A model generated the notes under the pieces. That model worked only from the letters and a program-made list of their open reading frames with translations. It was not told where the DNA came from and ran no database searches. A stretch of 64,000 nt of DNA from Anastatus disparis (lineage: Eukaryota > Arthropoda > Insecta > Hymenoptera > Eupelmidae), in contig JAFFSR010000004.1 of assembly GCA_017163975.1 (NCBI GenBank), positions 4,340,001 through 4,404,000 on the forward strand. Reading direction: 5' to 3'. Numbering within the stretch: position 1 is the stretch's first letter; the number at the start of each line of letters is the position of its first letter. Shown piece after piece: positions 40,890-52,250 of the stretch. Both the position numbers and the translations under genes were made by a program.

Positions 40890-41866
40890 TGTATGTGTGT
40901 GTATGTATTCAGTACGCCAATAAGATCTCGAGAACTACTCGATGGATTAACTTCAAATTTTGCATGCAATTTATTTTTTTGTCTAACTGAGGGGGAAGCT
41001 ATTGAAAATTGATCTTCTTAGCTCAGTTTTTTTTTAAGAGCCATTTTAAGAATTTTAAAAAAATTTTAATTTTTCATTTTTTTGATTTTTTACGTAAACT
41101 ACACGAAGAATTTTCTTGAAAATTTGTATGAACATTATTTGCGACTGCCAAAAGAAGAAAAACTTTTACCAACTAATTTTCTTAGCGCACTTTTAATTTA
41201 AAAGCATTTTGAAAATTTTGAAAAAAAATTTTTTTTTTATTTATTTTTTATTTTACGACAACCATTTGATAGATTTGCTTCTAAATTTGTATGCAAGTTA
41301 TTCGCTATTGTCTAAAGAAAACAAGCTTTGGAACACTTATTTTCTTAGCGTAGTTTTAATTTTAGAGCATTTTGAAAATGTTGGAAAAAATGTTCATATT
41401 TCATTTTTTTTCTATTACACAAAAGCCATTCGATAGATTTGCTCAAAAATTTTCATACAAATTATTTGTTATTGCCTAATTAAAGCAAGCTTGGAAAAAC
41501 TTATTTTCTTAGCGCAGTTTTAATTTTAGAGGATTTTGTAAATTTTGAATAGAATTTCACTTATTTTTTGGTATTTTACGTAAACTACTCGATGAAGTAG
41601 CTTAAAATTATGTATAGAAATTATTTACGATTGCCTAAATAAAATGAACTTTTGAAAACTGGTTTTCTTAGCGTAGTTGTAACGTTAAAGCGTTTTGAAA
41701 ATTTAAAAACAATGTTTATTTTTCAATTATTTGGTATTTTTTGTAAACTATTCGATGAAAATGTTCGAAAATTTGTATGCAAGTTATTGGTTATAGTGTT
41801 AAGAAGACAAGCTTGGGAAAATAAATTTTATAAACGCATTTTTAATTTTAGAGCATCATAAAATCA
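40727..41866 (+). repeat. dispersed repeat with about six degenerate ~160-bp units
   Basis: A long repeat starting at GAGAAAGCATTG and containing GGGAGTCGAAAAAAGTGG, GGTTTCCAGAAAATGTCT and a GT microsatellite. After that, units recur with the landmarks CTACTCGATGGATT, TTTGTATGCAA and TTTTCTTAGCGCAGTTTTAA. The TTCTTAGCG landmark falls near 41014, 41181, 41342, 41508, 41665 and 41828, giving a period of about 160. A shorter relative lies at 53573-54115. Short open frames inside are by-products. I do not recognise the family. Confidence 0.75.
40834..40908 (+). repeat. (GT)n microsatellite
   Basis: A long GT run interrupted near its end by regularly spaced GTAT steps. It lies inside the dispersed repeat; the relative at 53573 has a short GTGTGTG tract at the same place, so the microsatellite grew from a seed carried by the element. 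Confidence 0.95.
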
Positions 41867-42205
41867 CATTATGCAAATGGCAAAAGTAAGAAAGAGTAAA
41901 ATTCATCTAGTTTTCGTACACTGAGAGAAATCCTATAATAAATATAACTATAGATTGTATTCAAAATTACTATATTATATAGTACGAGTGGGACATTTCT
42001 GCATTATAACAAATTTTACTATATTACATAGTAAAATTTATGAAAACAGATATGTAGAAAAAAATTTATTTTTTTTTTTTTTTGTACCCGAAATTTGACA
42101 TTGAAATTGTTAAATTCATATAATTTTAGATTTATTCATTAATTTTAATTATATCAATTTTTTAAAAATAAATTACCTAAGAAAAAAACGGACCTGAAGT
42201 GGAGT

Positions 42206-43643
42206 TTTTTTTTTTTTTTGAAAAAGATGTTTATTTGCTTAGAGAAGGATACATAGTTGGATACATGGTAGGCGCAAATAACATTACAAACAAAAGCCTT
42301 ATATTATAAGTAACGCATATACATGGTTTGAAAACTCTCGCGTATGAACAATATACATTATTTATTACAGAAAGAAATGTTGAGTAGTTGAGGTGTTGAC
42401 AAATTCGTCGCTAAACCTAGTTTTAATATGATTTTAAAGCGGTAAAAAAAAAATTTTACAGTAAAAAAAACCGCATAGATTATCGGTGAGAGCTAAAAAA
42501 AGAAAGTTAATATTTACATAGGATAAGAGAGGTTTTATGGTATATTTACATATGACGGTGCTAAAACAATGGTAATATGAATATAAATTGTTGTACATAG
42601 GATAACTGGTCGGATTATTATTTATTTATTATTAATTCGTGATAAGTTTCCTTTTTCGTCTTCTACGCACTTCATCTAACTTTTTGACGTTATTGGAAAT
42701 CCACCAATATTTTTTATTAAACTTGTATTTGTCTAGTAAGTCTCTATCGGAAATTGCAGTGGAATACTTCAGGATACGGGAGTTTGGTGGGATCTTTTTA
42801 TTTCCTTGATGTCTGGGAAGGTGGAAAAGTATGGGGATGTTTTCATTATTTTGAATTTTATTTATGCTATCTAGATATATAAATGTATGAGGTAGGATGT
42901 ACTCTGTGGTGATATTTGCTAAATATGCGTATTCTTTTGTGTCACTGTAAGATTTAAGATATTTGTTTTTAATATTTTTCAAGTTAGCGCAGTAGTCGCG
43001 GGTGATTTTGATAATGAAGTTATCTATTCTGGGGATATTGGACTTGTTGTAAATATCTTTGTTTTTAATGAAATATTTATTGTCATCTCGTCTATAGATA
43101 TGCAGGGCAGCTCTTAAGCATTGACGTTCGAATTTTCTTAGTTTCTCCATAAGGGAGGCACTTATGTTCCACCATATTGGAGCCGCGTATGTCATTATGG
43201 GGCGGATGAGTAGGAGATAGCATATAACTTTACATTCACTAGATAGTGATTTATTATAAAAAAGTCTGGAATGCATTTTAAATGCATTTTTGGCTTTACT
43301 TAGTTGGGTGGTGACGTGTATGTTTAGTCGAAGTAGACTGTCTAGAACAACGCCTAAATATCTTACACTCTTTTTATGTTGCACTTTATGCGTAGTGTTA
43401 TTTGTATGTACATGTATTGAGAAGTTTTTTATGGCATTGCGCTTATTTACACTCATGGTATTAAAAGGCCTGTGAAATAGGATTGTTTCAAATTTTGAGG
43501 GATTAGGGAGCAAGTTCCATTGTAAATAGTGTTTACATGTATTGTTTACTAACGTTTCAAGCTTATCACGGAGGGTTTCGGGGTTAGGATCGGCTACTAA
43601 GATTAAATAATCGTCTGCAAAAGCTGTAGAATAAATATTATTA
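42206..43643 (-). mobile_element. 5'-truncated LINE (Jockey/I-like) with poly(A) and 14-bp TSD
   Basis: A minus-strand LINE copy flanked by the perfect 14-bp duplication ACCTGAAGTGGAGT (42192-42205 and 43644-43657). Its 3' end is a poly(A) of about 14 bases (T run at 42206). The retained reverse-transcriptase part begins just before FADD, the catalytic box, then shows the downstream region (KSVRYLGVVLDS, IMTYAAPIWW, FERQCLRAALHIYRR) and a basic C terminus, ending at 42632. The N-terminal RT, endonuclease and ORF1 are missing, as usual for truncated insertions. The long open frame starting at 43708 takes its first 20 or so residues from the disrupted tRNA-like sequence. The open frame and intact TSD suggest a young insertion. 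Confidence 0.9.
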
Positions 43644-43716
43644 ACCTGAAGTGGAGTCGAACCCGGGACCTGGAGACTGGAAAGCGTGAACGTTACCGAC
43701 TGCGCCATTACGACAT
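43644..43716 (-). mobile_element. tRNA-like SINE head split by a LINE
   Basis: On the minus strand a head with A box (TGGCGCAGTCGG) and B box (GGGTTCGACTCC) and a Gly-like anticodon loop (TTTCCAG). The T arm is imperfect, so it is not a working tRNA. It runs straight into the LINE target-site duplication and would continue beyond 42192. Confidence 0.65.
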
Positions 43717-43848
43717 GTTACTTATAAAATTTCGAATCGTCTACATATGTTACCCAACTATACTTTCAATTTGGTAGAAAATTTTGAGGTTAGAAATAAA
43801 TTTACAGATCATCGACTCGACATTACTATTTGAAATAGTAAAATTTAT

Positions 43849-43920
43849 TATATTCATAATAAAATTTATTATATGCATAATGAAATTTATTATATGCATA
43901 ATAAAATTTATTATTTTTAT
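43849..43920 (+). repeat. AT-rich minisatellite
   Basis: About three to four copies of a roughly 21-base unit resembling AAATTTATTATATGCATAAT, lying inside the right arm of the TIR element. Confidence 0.75.
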
Positions 43921-44333
43921 AACATTAATTCCAACATAAGATATGAAATATTTTTACTCTGTCATAACAAATTTTACTATAGCATAATTTTTACTATGTA
44001 ATATAACAATTTTTCTAATAAGATATAGTTTCATTTCTTAAACGATTGTTGCCAACCTTATCAAATTTATAGTAATATTTGTTATAAATGTAATAAAAAT
44101 CGTTATAATGCAGAAATGTCCTAGCTCTCCTATAAAATATAGTAATTTTTATTACTATCTATAACTAAAGTTATAATCTATTTTTCTCAGTGTAGGTATT
44201 AAGACAGCCTTCAATACAGAGGATAGGGACATTTATATTAAAATCGTATTTAAAAAAATAAAATCAAAATACTCTAACTCAATGTGCTCTATGAGAAAGC
44301 ATTGCGCCAAAGCACTTGGCAGCGTTTTTTTAT

Positions 44334-44360
44334 TGGCCTGTGGTGCATGCACATAGGCCA
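44334..44360. repeat. 27-bp near-palindrome
   Basis: TGGCCT...AGGCCA centred on TGCATGCA, immediately before a SINE. A fragment of the dispersed repeat (ATGAGAAAGCATTG) lies just upstream at 44290. Confidence 0.6.
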
Positions 44361-44552
44361 TTACCAGGTAGCTTGGATAGAGCGTTAGATTCGTAATCTC
44401 GTGGTTCTAAGTTCGAATCCCACTCTCGGCAGCCGATTGATGTGATGCAAGCACCACTGTATGTTACATGTGCTTTGTTCACAAACACACTCTAGAGCTC
44501 CATCACTGGTTAGCATTAAAAATAGCATAAATATAGCGACGTTAAAGAAAAA
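44361..44552 (+). mobile_element. tRNA-derived SINE copy
   Basis: Head with degenerate A box (TAGCTTGGATAGAGCG), Thr-like anticodon loop (TTCGTAA), B box (AAGTTCGAATCC), then the family body (GCAAGCACCACTGTATG, TTCACAAACACAC) and tail (GCGACGTTAAAG). It is the most complete plus-strand copy. Confidence 0.8.
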
Positions 44553-46780
44553 GAAAAAAGATTATGATTTGTGAAATTTTATGATGATTAAATAGAGAAA
44601 TAATAGAAAAATATTTATAAAAAATATTTTTTATTTTGCAATACACGATATTATCACATAAAACTATGCAAAAAAGGTCAATGTGCATTAATCAAAATAA
44701 TAAAATTTACCAAAAAAATCTAATAAAATAAAATAAAAGAAAACGTATGTCCGATAGCATAAAAACGCAATTAATATAATTAAACCAAAGACATGCGCTC
44801 ACTAACCATACAATTATCATTTATACAATAAATTAACTACACTGGACACATGCAAAAATAAATTAACATTTAACTTAAAATCTAAAATATTAATCGAGGA
44901 CGAGCAAGTACCTCTTCACTGCTGTTTGGAACTTGAAGAGTGATGAAAGGTATTATTAATAATGTCACACAGTAAAAAAGTGTAAATTGTAATATAATTA
45001 TTTCACAGTCATTATCCATCTTGATGACTGAATATCATGATAGTATTTTATTCAACAAAATCTATAATATGGTTAATAATAATTTGCTTTATCACTGTCC
45101 AGTTGTATTACCTTTATATTGCTAGAGGAAATTCAACATCTCGAAAGCATACTCTCATCATAATGTATAAGAAGATCCATATACCCCAACGTAACTTCGT
45201 GCCTTTTGGCACAACTCTGTAACCTAGCTGTAATTCTAATACAGATATGCCTTAAGGAGTTATACCCGTTTGAAAATTATATTTCACCTGTTGATCATTA
45301 AAAATTATCCAATGATCATAAAATAATTTTTCTTAAACTTATTTTTAATAAGCATGCTCTTATAACCATTGCGATCTTTTAACATTTATGATTCTATGTA
45401 AACTGTAGCAATTTTAAATACAAAAAAGTTTAATTTTATGTATAATAAATGCATATCATTTCATTAGTTCAACATTCTTTTTAAATATTTGATTAAACTT
45501 AATTAATGATTCTGGTTGGTTTTAATCTACGCATTAATATTTATTTTATTACTATGAAATCCCATAATTCGGCGAAGATTTAAAAAACCCCATGACTCGG
45601 AGGGCTTTTTGAAGCAAACGTCAAGTTATGAGGTTTTTTAAATCTTCATTAGTTATTCTATTTTATTTCTTCAATAAAACTAGTTAGCCATCTCAAATGA
45701 TTGTCTAAACAGTCCACTCGTTCTCGAATCGATGTGCAAAAGTATGATCAAAACTACGGTAACAAAAATAATATAATTAATAATCTTAAATCAAATCACT
45801 TTGAAAAAATCCCAGCTCAAAGCTCTACACAAAGCTCTAAACGATATGACATCGTTTAAAATTCAAAATCCAAAGTGAGATAACAATATTTATCGTATTG
45901 CAATTAATAAGTATAATGCGTAAAAAAAACACTGATTATCTTTAAATTGGAATATATAAGAGGTTTAGCTCAAGTTTTATTAATAAAACGAGGAATTAAT
46001 TTTAATTTAAAATATTTTCAATTACTATTTTTTTTGTTTGAATGCAATTTTGCATAACTTTCAACTAACTGAAACTTTTTATAAAATTACAAATCCCATT
46101 AGAATTGATTAATATTTATTGTAAATAAGTAATCAAAGAAACAATTACCGGTAAAGTGAGAGAAAAAGCGTTACATCAATTCCTAAGAACTGTCAACTAA
46201 AACAAGCTTGTTTCTAGCATGTGCACAAGTTAAATAGCTAAAAAATAGCCTGAAAATGGAAACAGATTCTACCAAGAATAGAGAATAAATTATTGAAATT
46301 AAAAGGTGCCAATTTTTTTTTTAACTTTTATTAAAAGTAAAAATAACTCAAATAATAATTGGAAGGAAACTTTTTAAACAATTATTTTATTCTTATTGAA
46401 ATTCTTCTCACAATACACATTTATATTTATAATATTATGGACTATTTAGAGTTTCATAATAAAATCCCTCAAAAGTATTTTTTTATATGTTAGTTTTATA
46501 AAAATTTTATTGCAATGATTTGTTAATCATCAATTAAAATTTAACTTCAAAAGATCTGATTTCTGCTCCCGTAGATAAATATACTATTTGTCATCCCCAA
46601 CGAAAAGTACGTCGTTATTTCCAAGTATCACGCATGAAAAGTAAAGTGTTATCGACGATTGTCAACTAGCGTGCGCAGTAAGTTGTTTCACGACAGCTAA
46701 AAAGAGAGGGGGTTACGTCTATCCTTCTCTGTCCATCGACTACAACAAGCATTAAGTATTCTTTTAACATTTGTTTTGTT
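44553..46780. other. AT-rich accessory DNA with one hairpin
   Basis: No supportable gene. A strong inverted repeat lies at 45574-45647. A 61-codon frame at 45037-45222 begins with a hydrophobic stretch but matches nothing I know. A more GC-rich stretch at 46560-46740 is stop-rich. Confidence 0.4.
45574..45647. repeat. hairpin-forming inverted repeat
   Basis: A perfect 16-base arm (GAAGATTTAAAAAACC) and its complement, continuing with mismatches toward a loop of roughly 25 bases. No termini or target duplication were recognised. Confidence 0.7.
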
Positions 46781-46783
46781 ATA

Positions 46784-47145
46784 CACGGAGAGAAATTTGG
46801 CTATCCTACATTGACAACAAATATCACCTCGTAGATTGCGAACTATAGTATAACCTTAAATTGGATTAATGAAAACATTCTATTTTCAAAATGAGAATCT
46901 CACAGTAGAGGCAAACATTGCATCGTCTCATTTCAACGATGTCAATGTTTCGTTGACATCGTTGAAATGAGACGATGCAATGTTTACTTTTGTCTTGACT
47001 TCGCTCGAATAAAAACAAAGTTTGTTAACGGGCTAATAGGCAGATGTTAATCTATCGTTCACATCGCGTGAATATAACGTATTTTCGTTTGCAACCTACG
47101 AAGGATATTTTATGTCAATGTAGTATAGCCAAATTTCTCTCCGTG
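46784..47145. mobile_element. MITE with TA target site and internal perfect hairpin
   Basis: Terminal inverted repeats start CACGGAGAGAAATTTGGC and match over 33 bases with one mismatch, followed by diverged sub-terminal similarity to about 60 bases. TA flanks both ends (46782-46783, 47146-47147). No coding capacity. The centre carries a perfect 33-bp hairpin at 46913-46985. The termini are clearly related to those at 58617 and weakly to those of the element at 41919. Confidence 0.88.
46913..46985. repeat. perfect 33-bp hairpin with 7-base loop
   Basis: Arms start AAACATTGCATCGTCTCATT and are perfectly complementary over 33 bases around the loop TGTTTCG. It lies inside a MITE. A transcript on either strand would give a long perfect duplex, a good Dicer substrate. 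Confidence 0.92.
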
Positions 47146-47610
47146 TAAGGAATTAGAGTATTGAAATTTAACTTGTTTATTTTTATGAATTATAAATTGG
47201 AATTTAGTTATAAATAGAGTGATATATTAATAGTTTTTTGAATGATGTATCATCAGTGGCAGAGGGGCATAGAAGAGAGTGCGCATGCTCGATGGAGAGT
47301 ATAAAATGATGAATCATATCATTATTTTATCAAGATCTATGACTCGAACAAGAGTCACTCTTCAATAGTAAAAATAGCTTAATTTCCTTGCAAATTTTCA
47401 TTGTTTTCTCCCAACAATTACTAAAAATTATTTTTATTATATGGAAATATAAATTTATAAGTTAATTTATAAATTATCTATTAGATTCCCAAAAATCATT
47501 TTTTTCTACGATTACCGTGATTTTCATAGTTTTTATAACAGAAATATTTTCTCCGTGACTACAATAAGTAAAATTAATATTCTTCAAGTAGATATATTTA
47601 ATAATGCATA

Positions 47611-49468
47611 TTACAATCGGATCCAAACTATTTCAGTAACGAGAACTATAAATGATATTAAATATCCTGTTATGATTGAAAACCATAGAACGTCAGTTAA
47701 ATTCTCTTCTGCCAGGTTCAAAGGCGATCTCTGAAGTTCCACTTTTTGCTTATAGAATTTTCTCAATCCTTTCTTTTTTTCATGATACAATATATCAATA
47801 ATGCCACTTTCGAAAGCTTTATACATAATATTCTCAAATTTTAAGCGATATGGTAAATGCTTAGCTATAAACATAGTTCTAATACCATCAAAAGGCTTGC
47901 TATCCAGAATATTTATTGTCCAACCATTTGCTATTCTAGAATATATTTGAATAATTACACGTAATATATACTCCTCCGTGCAGCATATATTAACGTCATT
48001 ATCAAACAAGAGCGCTCCTGAACAAGATTTTATTTGTTTTTTCTGAACTAAAAATATAGTTTTACTAAACTTCGTTTCTCTCAAAGCTATTTTCAACTCT
48101 TTTATTGAATCATTTGTTGTATTCATTTTAATACCTAGTTTAAGAATGTCCTGTAAGTTTTGAACACGGTGAAATTTTTCTTCTAATAAAAACACATTCA
48201 TTAAACTTTCTAATAATTGCGCCGAAAATACAATTGACACGCAAATAAAACATAAAGATATAAATTTTTCACTTAATTTTTTCTGGTACTGATGTTGGAT
48301 TTAATCCAATGATAATCAATATTAAATTAAATGGCGATAAAAATTTAGTACCAGAACGTAAATAAATAAGAATACAGATAAATGTAAAAACAATAACTAA
48401 TGCACCAACTGTCAAAATTAAATCGTAAGGAACTGTTTTTTCATAATATCCAAATTGTTTAAAAGCAAAAATTAGAGATTCAGCATAGAGCGGAGTTATT
48501 ATATTAATCATATTATGACTAATCGAACCGGAGCAATAAGTTGTTATCAAAATATCACTCTGACCAGAAAATAATGTAGAATGAGGCGTTTTTTCTTTGT
48601 CATAATCAGATGGCAAAATAAAATCAACTGTGAAATTCATTGTTTCACTCATAATTCTAAATAATGAAACCTCTATGCCTTTTACTGCATTTCATTTATT
48701 ACGACCTTTAAAAATTTTTCTTCCAGCAATCGTAAGCCTTATGGTAGCTGTTGCTCTCAAAGTATGCCCATATAAATTTTTTAATTTGTCATAAAAAAGA
48801 TCAATATATTGAAAATATAACTCTTTTTTATATTCATTTAAAAAAGGATTATAATTATGAACCAAAGCGTAAGAATAATTAAAAGGCGAAACACTTATCT
48901 TTGTTTGCTTTTCTTTTTTAAAAGTAATTTCTACAATACAGATATTCAAATAGTACAGCGACCATAATGACTTAAAAATATGTTCGAAACTGAAATTTCT
49001 ATCATTATTTTGAAAAAATATCAGATAATGTGGTCTTGCACCAGAAAATTCATGTGAAATCGAGTTTAAAAATCCAAAATATTCGTTAATTATTAATGAA
49101 TTTTGACTACAATTTGAGCTATCAGCAATCATAATATTCAGTTCTGTACGATATTCCCTAAACTGTAACATTTTCTGAATATTTTTATGATATTCATCAG
49201 TATTTTTATTACTTTTCCCAGATTTATGAACTTTATCAATAGAAATGATCTGAGATTTAAATTTGCTTCTAATTTCTTTGAGAATATATGCAGATGAAGT
49301 GGATATCAATTTTGTTCTTGTTGTAAATATATTTACATGTCTTGTATTCAGATCTTTTATCATGTATTGTGTTACATACTGCATCCAATCAAATTCGCCA
49401 AGACTATTTGTTTCCAATAAAATTGCAAAAGCAATTAAAAATTTTATAATTAATAATTTAATATTCAT
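47611..49468 (-). pseudogene. divergent ionotropic receptor, one in-frame TGA and one frameshift
   Basis: Three consecutive minus-strand frames form one intronless receptor of about 610 residues. Piece one (49468-48695) starts with a signal peptide and gives the divergent N-terminal domain. It stops at TGA (48694-48692), but the frame continues unbroken into KGIEVSLFRIMSETMNFTVD, the classical start of the S1 lobe. Piece two (to about 48283) adds TM1 (LILTVGALVIVFTFICILIY) and the pore-loop region. There a run of six A (48277-48282) shifts the frame by one base. Piece three (to 47611) resumes with TM2, the S2 lobe and a final TM3 (ISFIVLVTEIVWIRL). Ionotropic receptors are chemosensory cation channels related to iGluRs. 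It may be a young pseudogene, or one or both lesions may be assembly errors; readthrough is also possible. Confidence 0.85.
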
Positions 49469-49696
49469 TTTTTTTTTTAATATACAAATCTGATTTGCGT
49501 TTACCGTATCAAATGTTAAATTTTATTAAATTGTTTAAAATAAAAGCCTGAAGCCACTTACTATATTATCTTTTCCATTTAACACATTTGTCAAACGCTA
49601 ACTCATAAAATTATATTTAGTTTAAATAATATTTTGTTCTAGGAAACCTAAGAAGAAAAATAATTCTTGGCTCAAAAACTAGAGTTAATTGGTTAT

Positions 49697-50904
49697 TATA
49701 CTGCCACTCACGGAAATTTGGTCACCTAAGGCTGGAATACTCGAGAACTGAGAAATGAGTAACAATTATAACTTCAAGCATAAGAAAAAATCTGCGAAAA
49801 TTCAAAGTTTTATATCTTTGCGAAAAATAAATGAATCTCAAAAATTCCAACTAAATTTCAAAGTTAACACTAAAATTATAGATCCAATATAAATAAGTAG
49901 GGATATTAATTTTTTATACATAAAAAATGTAATTATTTTTATTTTTTCGTTTATTTTAAAATCCGTGTAATTTTATCAAAAATCATCGGAGATTAAAATT
50001 CAAAATGGAGGTAAACGCTGTAGAAACTCTTCTTAAGAATTAGAGATTGAAATATTTTTTTTCTATCATTTTTTTCTAGGGCTAAAAATTTTAAAATAGA
50101 CGAAATAGTATTTTGTGTAACTAGTGCATGAAATAAGGGATTTGTGCACGAGTTAGAGTTTGTCTATTTTTTGACTCAAACTGCGCGAAATTCGATGCGT
50201 ACACCGATTATTTTGAACATAAGAATTTGCATCAGTATTGTATATAATGCTTTGATATCGAGAGAGTCAACTATTTATAATAATAATTTGCAGTGATTCG
50301 GTGTGAGAAGGAAGGGAGGATCCGGGGGTTCGGGGGGCGGAGCCACCCGTCTCCAAAAATATAAATAATAATCCTTAAAATAAAAAAACACAGTTTATAA
50401 AACAATTAAATTTATATTCCATGAAAATATATTAGATCTCATTAAATATCAAAAGATTATTCACAAAACTATAAAATGAAGGTGAAAATTATTTTCAATT
50501 TCGCCCATCGATCCTTTGACCTATAGAAAATAAATTATGTTATTTTAATTTTACCTTTATTAATTCACATACTGTTTCTTATTTCGCGCCCGTTGAATTC
50601 ATTTTGCGCACGCTGAATCTATTTTGCGCACGGTCAACTCATAGCGGGTCCGAATTCAGTATTTTGCATACACTACAGAGGCAAGAAAAATTGAATTTCA
50701 CGCGCAGTGTCAAAAAAAAAAATTAAAAAAACAATTTCATTTTTTAAGTATAAAAATTAATATTTCAACGTTTTCCGATAATATTAATGTAAACTTTGAG
50801 ATCCCTTTAGAATTTTCTAGATTTATTCATTTTTTGCAAAGATATAAAACTGAATTTTAGTCGATTTTTTCTTAGATGACGAAATTTTTGTGAGCGTTAG
50901 TGTA
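49697..50904. mobile_element. 1.2-kb non-autonomous TIR element
   Basis: Left end (ACTGCCACTCACGGAAATTT) and right end are imperfect inverted copies. Similarity extends about 150 bases inward as ordered blocks, including CTAAG, AAAAATC, TTTTATATCTTTGC and AATGAATCT. No transposase frame. The interior has an unusual G-rich stretch at 50310-50360 and a directly repeated TTTTGCGCACG near 50600-50632. It lies about 230 bases upstream of the receptor start. Confidence 0.72.
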
Positions 50905-52109
50905 CATTTAAAATTGATTTAAAATGATTAAACATAAAATATAAACATACTAGAAAGATAAAAATAAACGTTGATTGCCACACAAAATATTTTCTTCCAG
51001 GTTAACAAAATAAATCTGTAAAACAAACAAAAAAAAACAAATTAAAAATGCGTTGAAATTTATAATAGGGTGAATACACCAGTAGTTGAACAATCACAAG
51101 GTGAAAGATCTTCAAAAAATTAATGTTAGAGTGATTTTATATTATTTTTGTAAAAATTAAATCAACTTCCTCCAATCTAAAAAGCTTAAAAATAGCGATA
51201 TTAAAATTTGTTAGTTTATTATTTTGCGAATAAAAATGTTACGTGACCAACAATCTATTGTCATTGAGCGTCCATTCATTGGGCTCGCGGGGTTTCATCC
51301 AATTTTATATTGAAAACGATTGTAAAATTTCTTAATTCATTTACAATTAAAATTTTCAAATGTTTACTTGTCGTTTGCAAATAAATGATTATTGAAAATT
51401 GGATTTTAGTTGCAAAAACTTATTAAATACATATCTATAGATTTTTAAAAGTTACATATTGTTTTATGTTTGATTAACTGAAATATAATACGCTTAAAGT
51501 TAAACAAAATTACCTATCAATTTAATATAATCAACCTTCTAGAAACGTGTTTCTTTAAATAAAATACGCTTAAAGAAAAATAATTAGTAAATAAATTTAG
51601 GTCACAACTGGTAATGAATAGGTAACAGTAATAAATGTTTTATGGCAATAAGTATATTGCGGACGTTTATCATTTATTTTTAATTCATAAAAAATTTTGT
51701 TAAATATTTCTGACGTTAATTATTTATTTTTAATTTATATAGATATGAATAATAATTAATTGATATTTTAATTTTTAATAACTTAGAGTAAATTATTTCA
51801 AAATTATTATTGTTTAAGAAATAAGTAAGCCAGCTTAATTTTCCATTAAATTAATGGATATTGATTTTGTTTAATACCTTTACGATTTGATTATTAACAA
51901 TGATACTAAAGGAATTTTTATAATAAGGACAAGCAGAAAAAATTATACTACTTCTTGTCGATAAGTGAAAAAAAAGATTTCATGGTGAATTATAATATTG
52001 ATTTTAAAAAAATGCTGATAAAATTATTTATTTTATAATGTGAGTATCGAATAAAAGTTTAGAAAGTCATAGCGAAAAGAAGTGAAAAAAAATAGGAATT
52101 AAATAATTT
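50905..52109. other. AT-rich DNA with duplicated block
   Basis: No gene. A block at about 51600-52080 recurs in diverged form at about 52310-52750: both contain GGGTATAAGTATATTG-like steps, AAATTAATGGATATTGAT, TACGATTTGATTATTAAC and AAAAGATGCCGATAAAATT-like steps. It is an old tandem duplication of roughly 0.7 kb with SINE sequence between the copies. Confidence 0.5.
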
Positions 52110-52250
52110 TTGTTTTATTTTATTTAACTTCGCTGTATTTATTCTATCACTACGAATATATCGTATACAGTGGTGCTTGTATCAATCAGACGCCGAGAAC
52201 GGTATTCGAACTCGAGTCGTCGGGAATACAATTCCAACGCTTTGAAAAAA
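52110..52250 (-). mobile_element. degenerate tRNA-SINE copy
   Basis: Minus-strand copy retaining the B box (GAGTTCGAATACC), CTCGGCGTCTGATTGATAC, CAAGCACCACTGTATAC and the AAATACAGCGAAGTTAAAT tail. The A-box half is decayed. It lies between the two halves of a diverged duplication. Confidence 0.65.

Larger units (their letters stand above)
41919..44192. mobile_element. TIR DNA element with TA target site, carrying nested insertions
   Basis: Ends are CACTGAGAGAAA and TTTTTCTCAGTG, flanked by TA on both sides (41917-41918 and 44193-44194). The inverted similarity reaches over 100 bases inward, including GGACATTTCTGCATTATAAC in both arms. No transposase is visible, so it is non-autonomous. Inside lies a tRNA-like SINE that was itself split by a LINE. 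Without the LINE and one copy of its target duplication the element would be about 0.82 kb. Its ends resemble those of the MITEs at 46784 and 58617. Confidence 0.75.

Noticed and set aside
40766..41012. Cys-Val and Thr-His repeat proteins on both strands
   Set aside because: They are translations of the GT microsatellite.
45037..45222. 61-codon frame with a hydrophobic start (secreted peptide?)
   Set aside because: Signal-like start is common in AT-rich DNA; no cleavage motif, dibasic peptide structure or homologue recognised.
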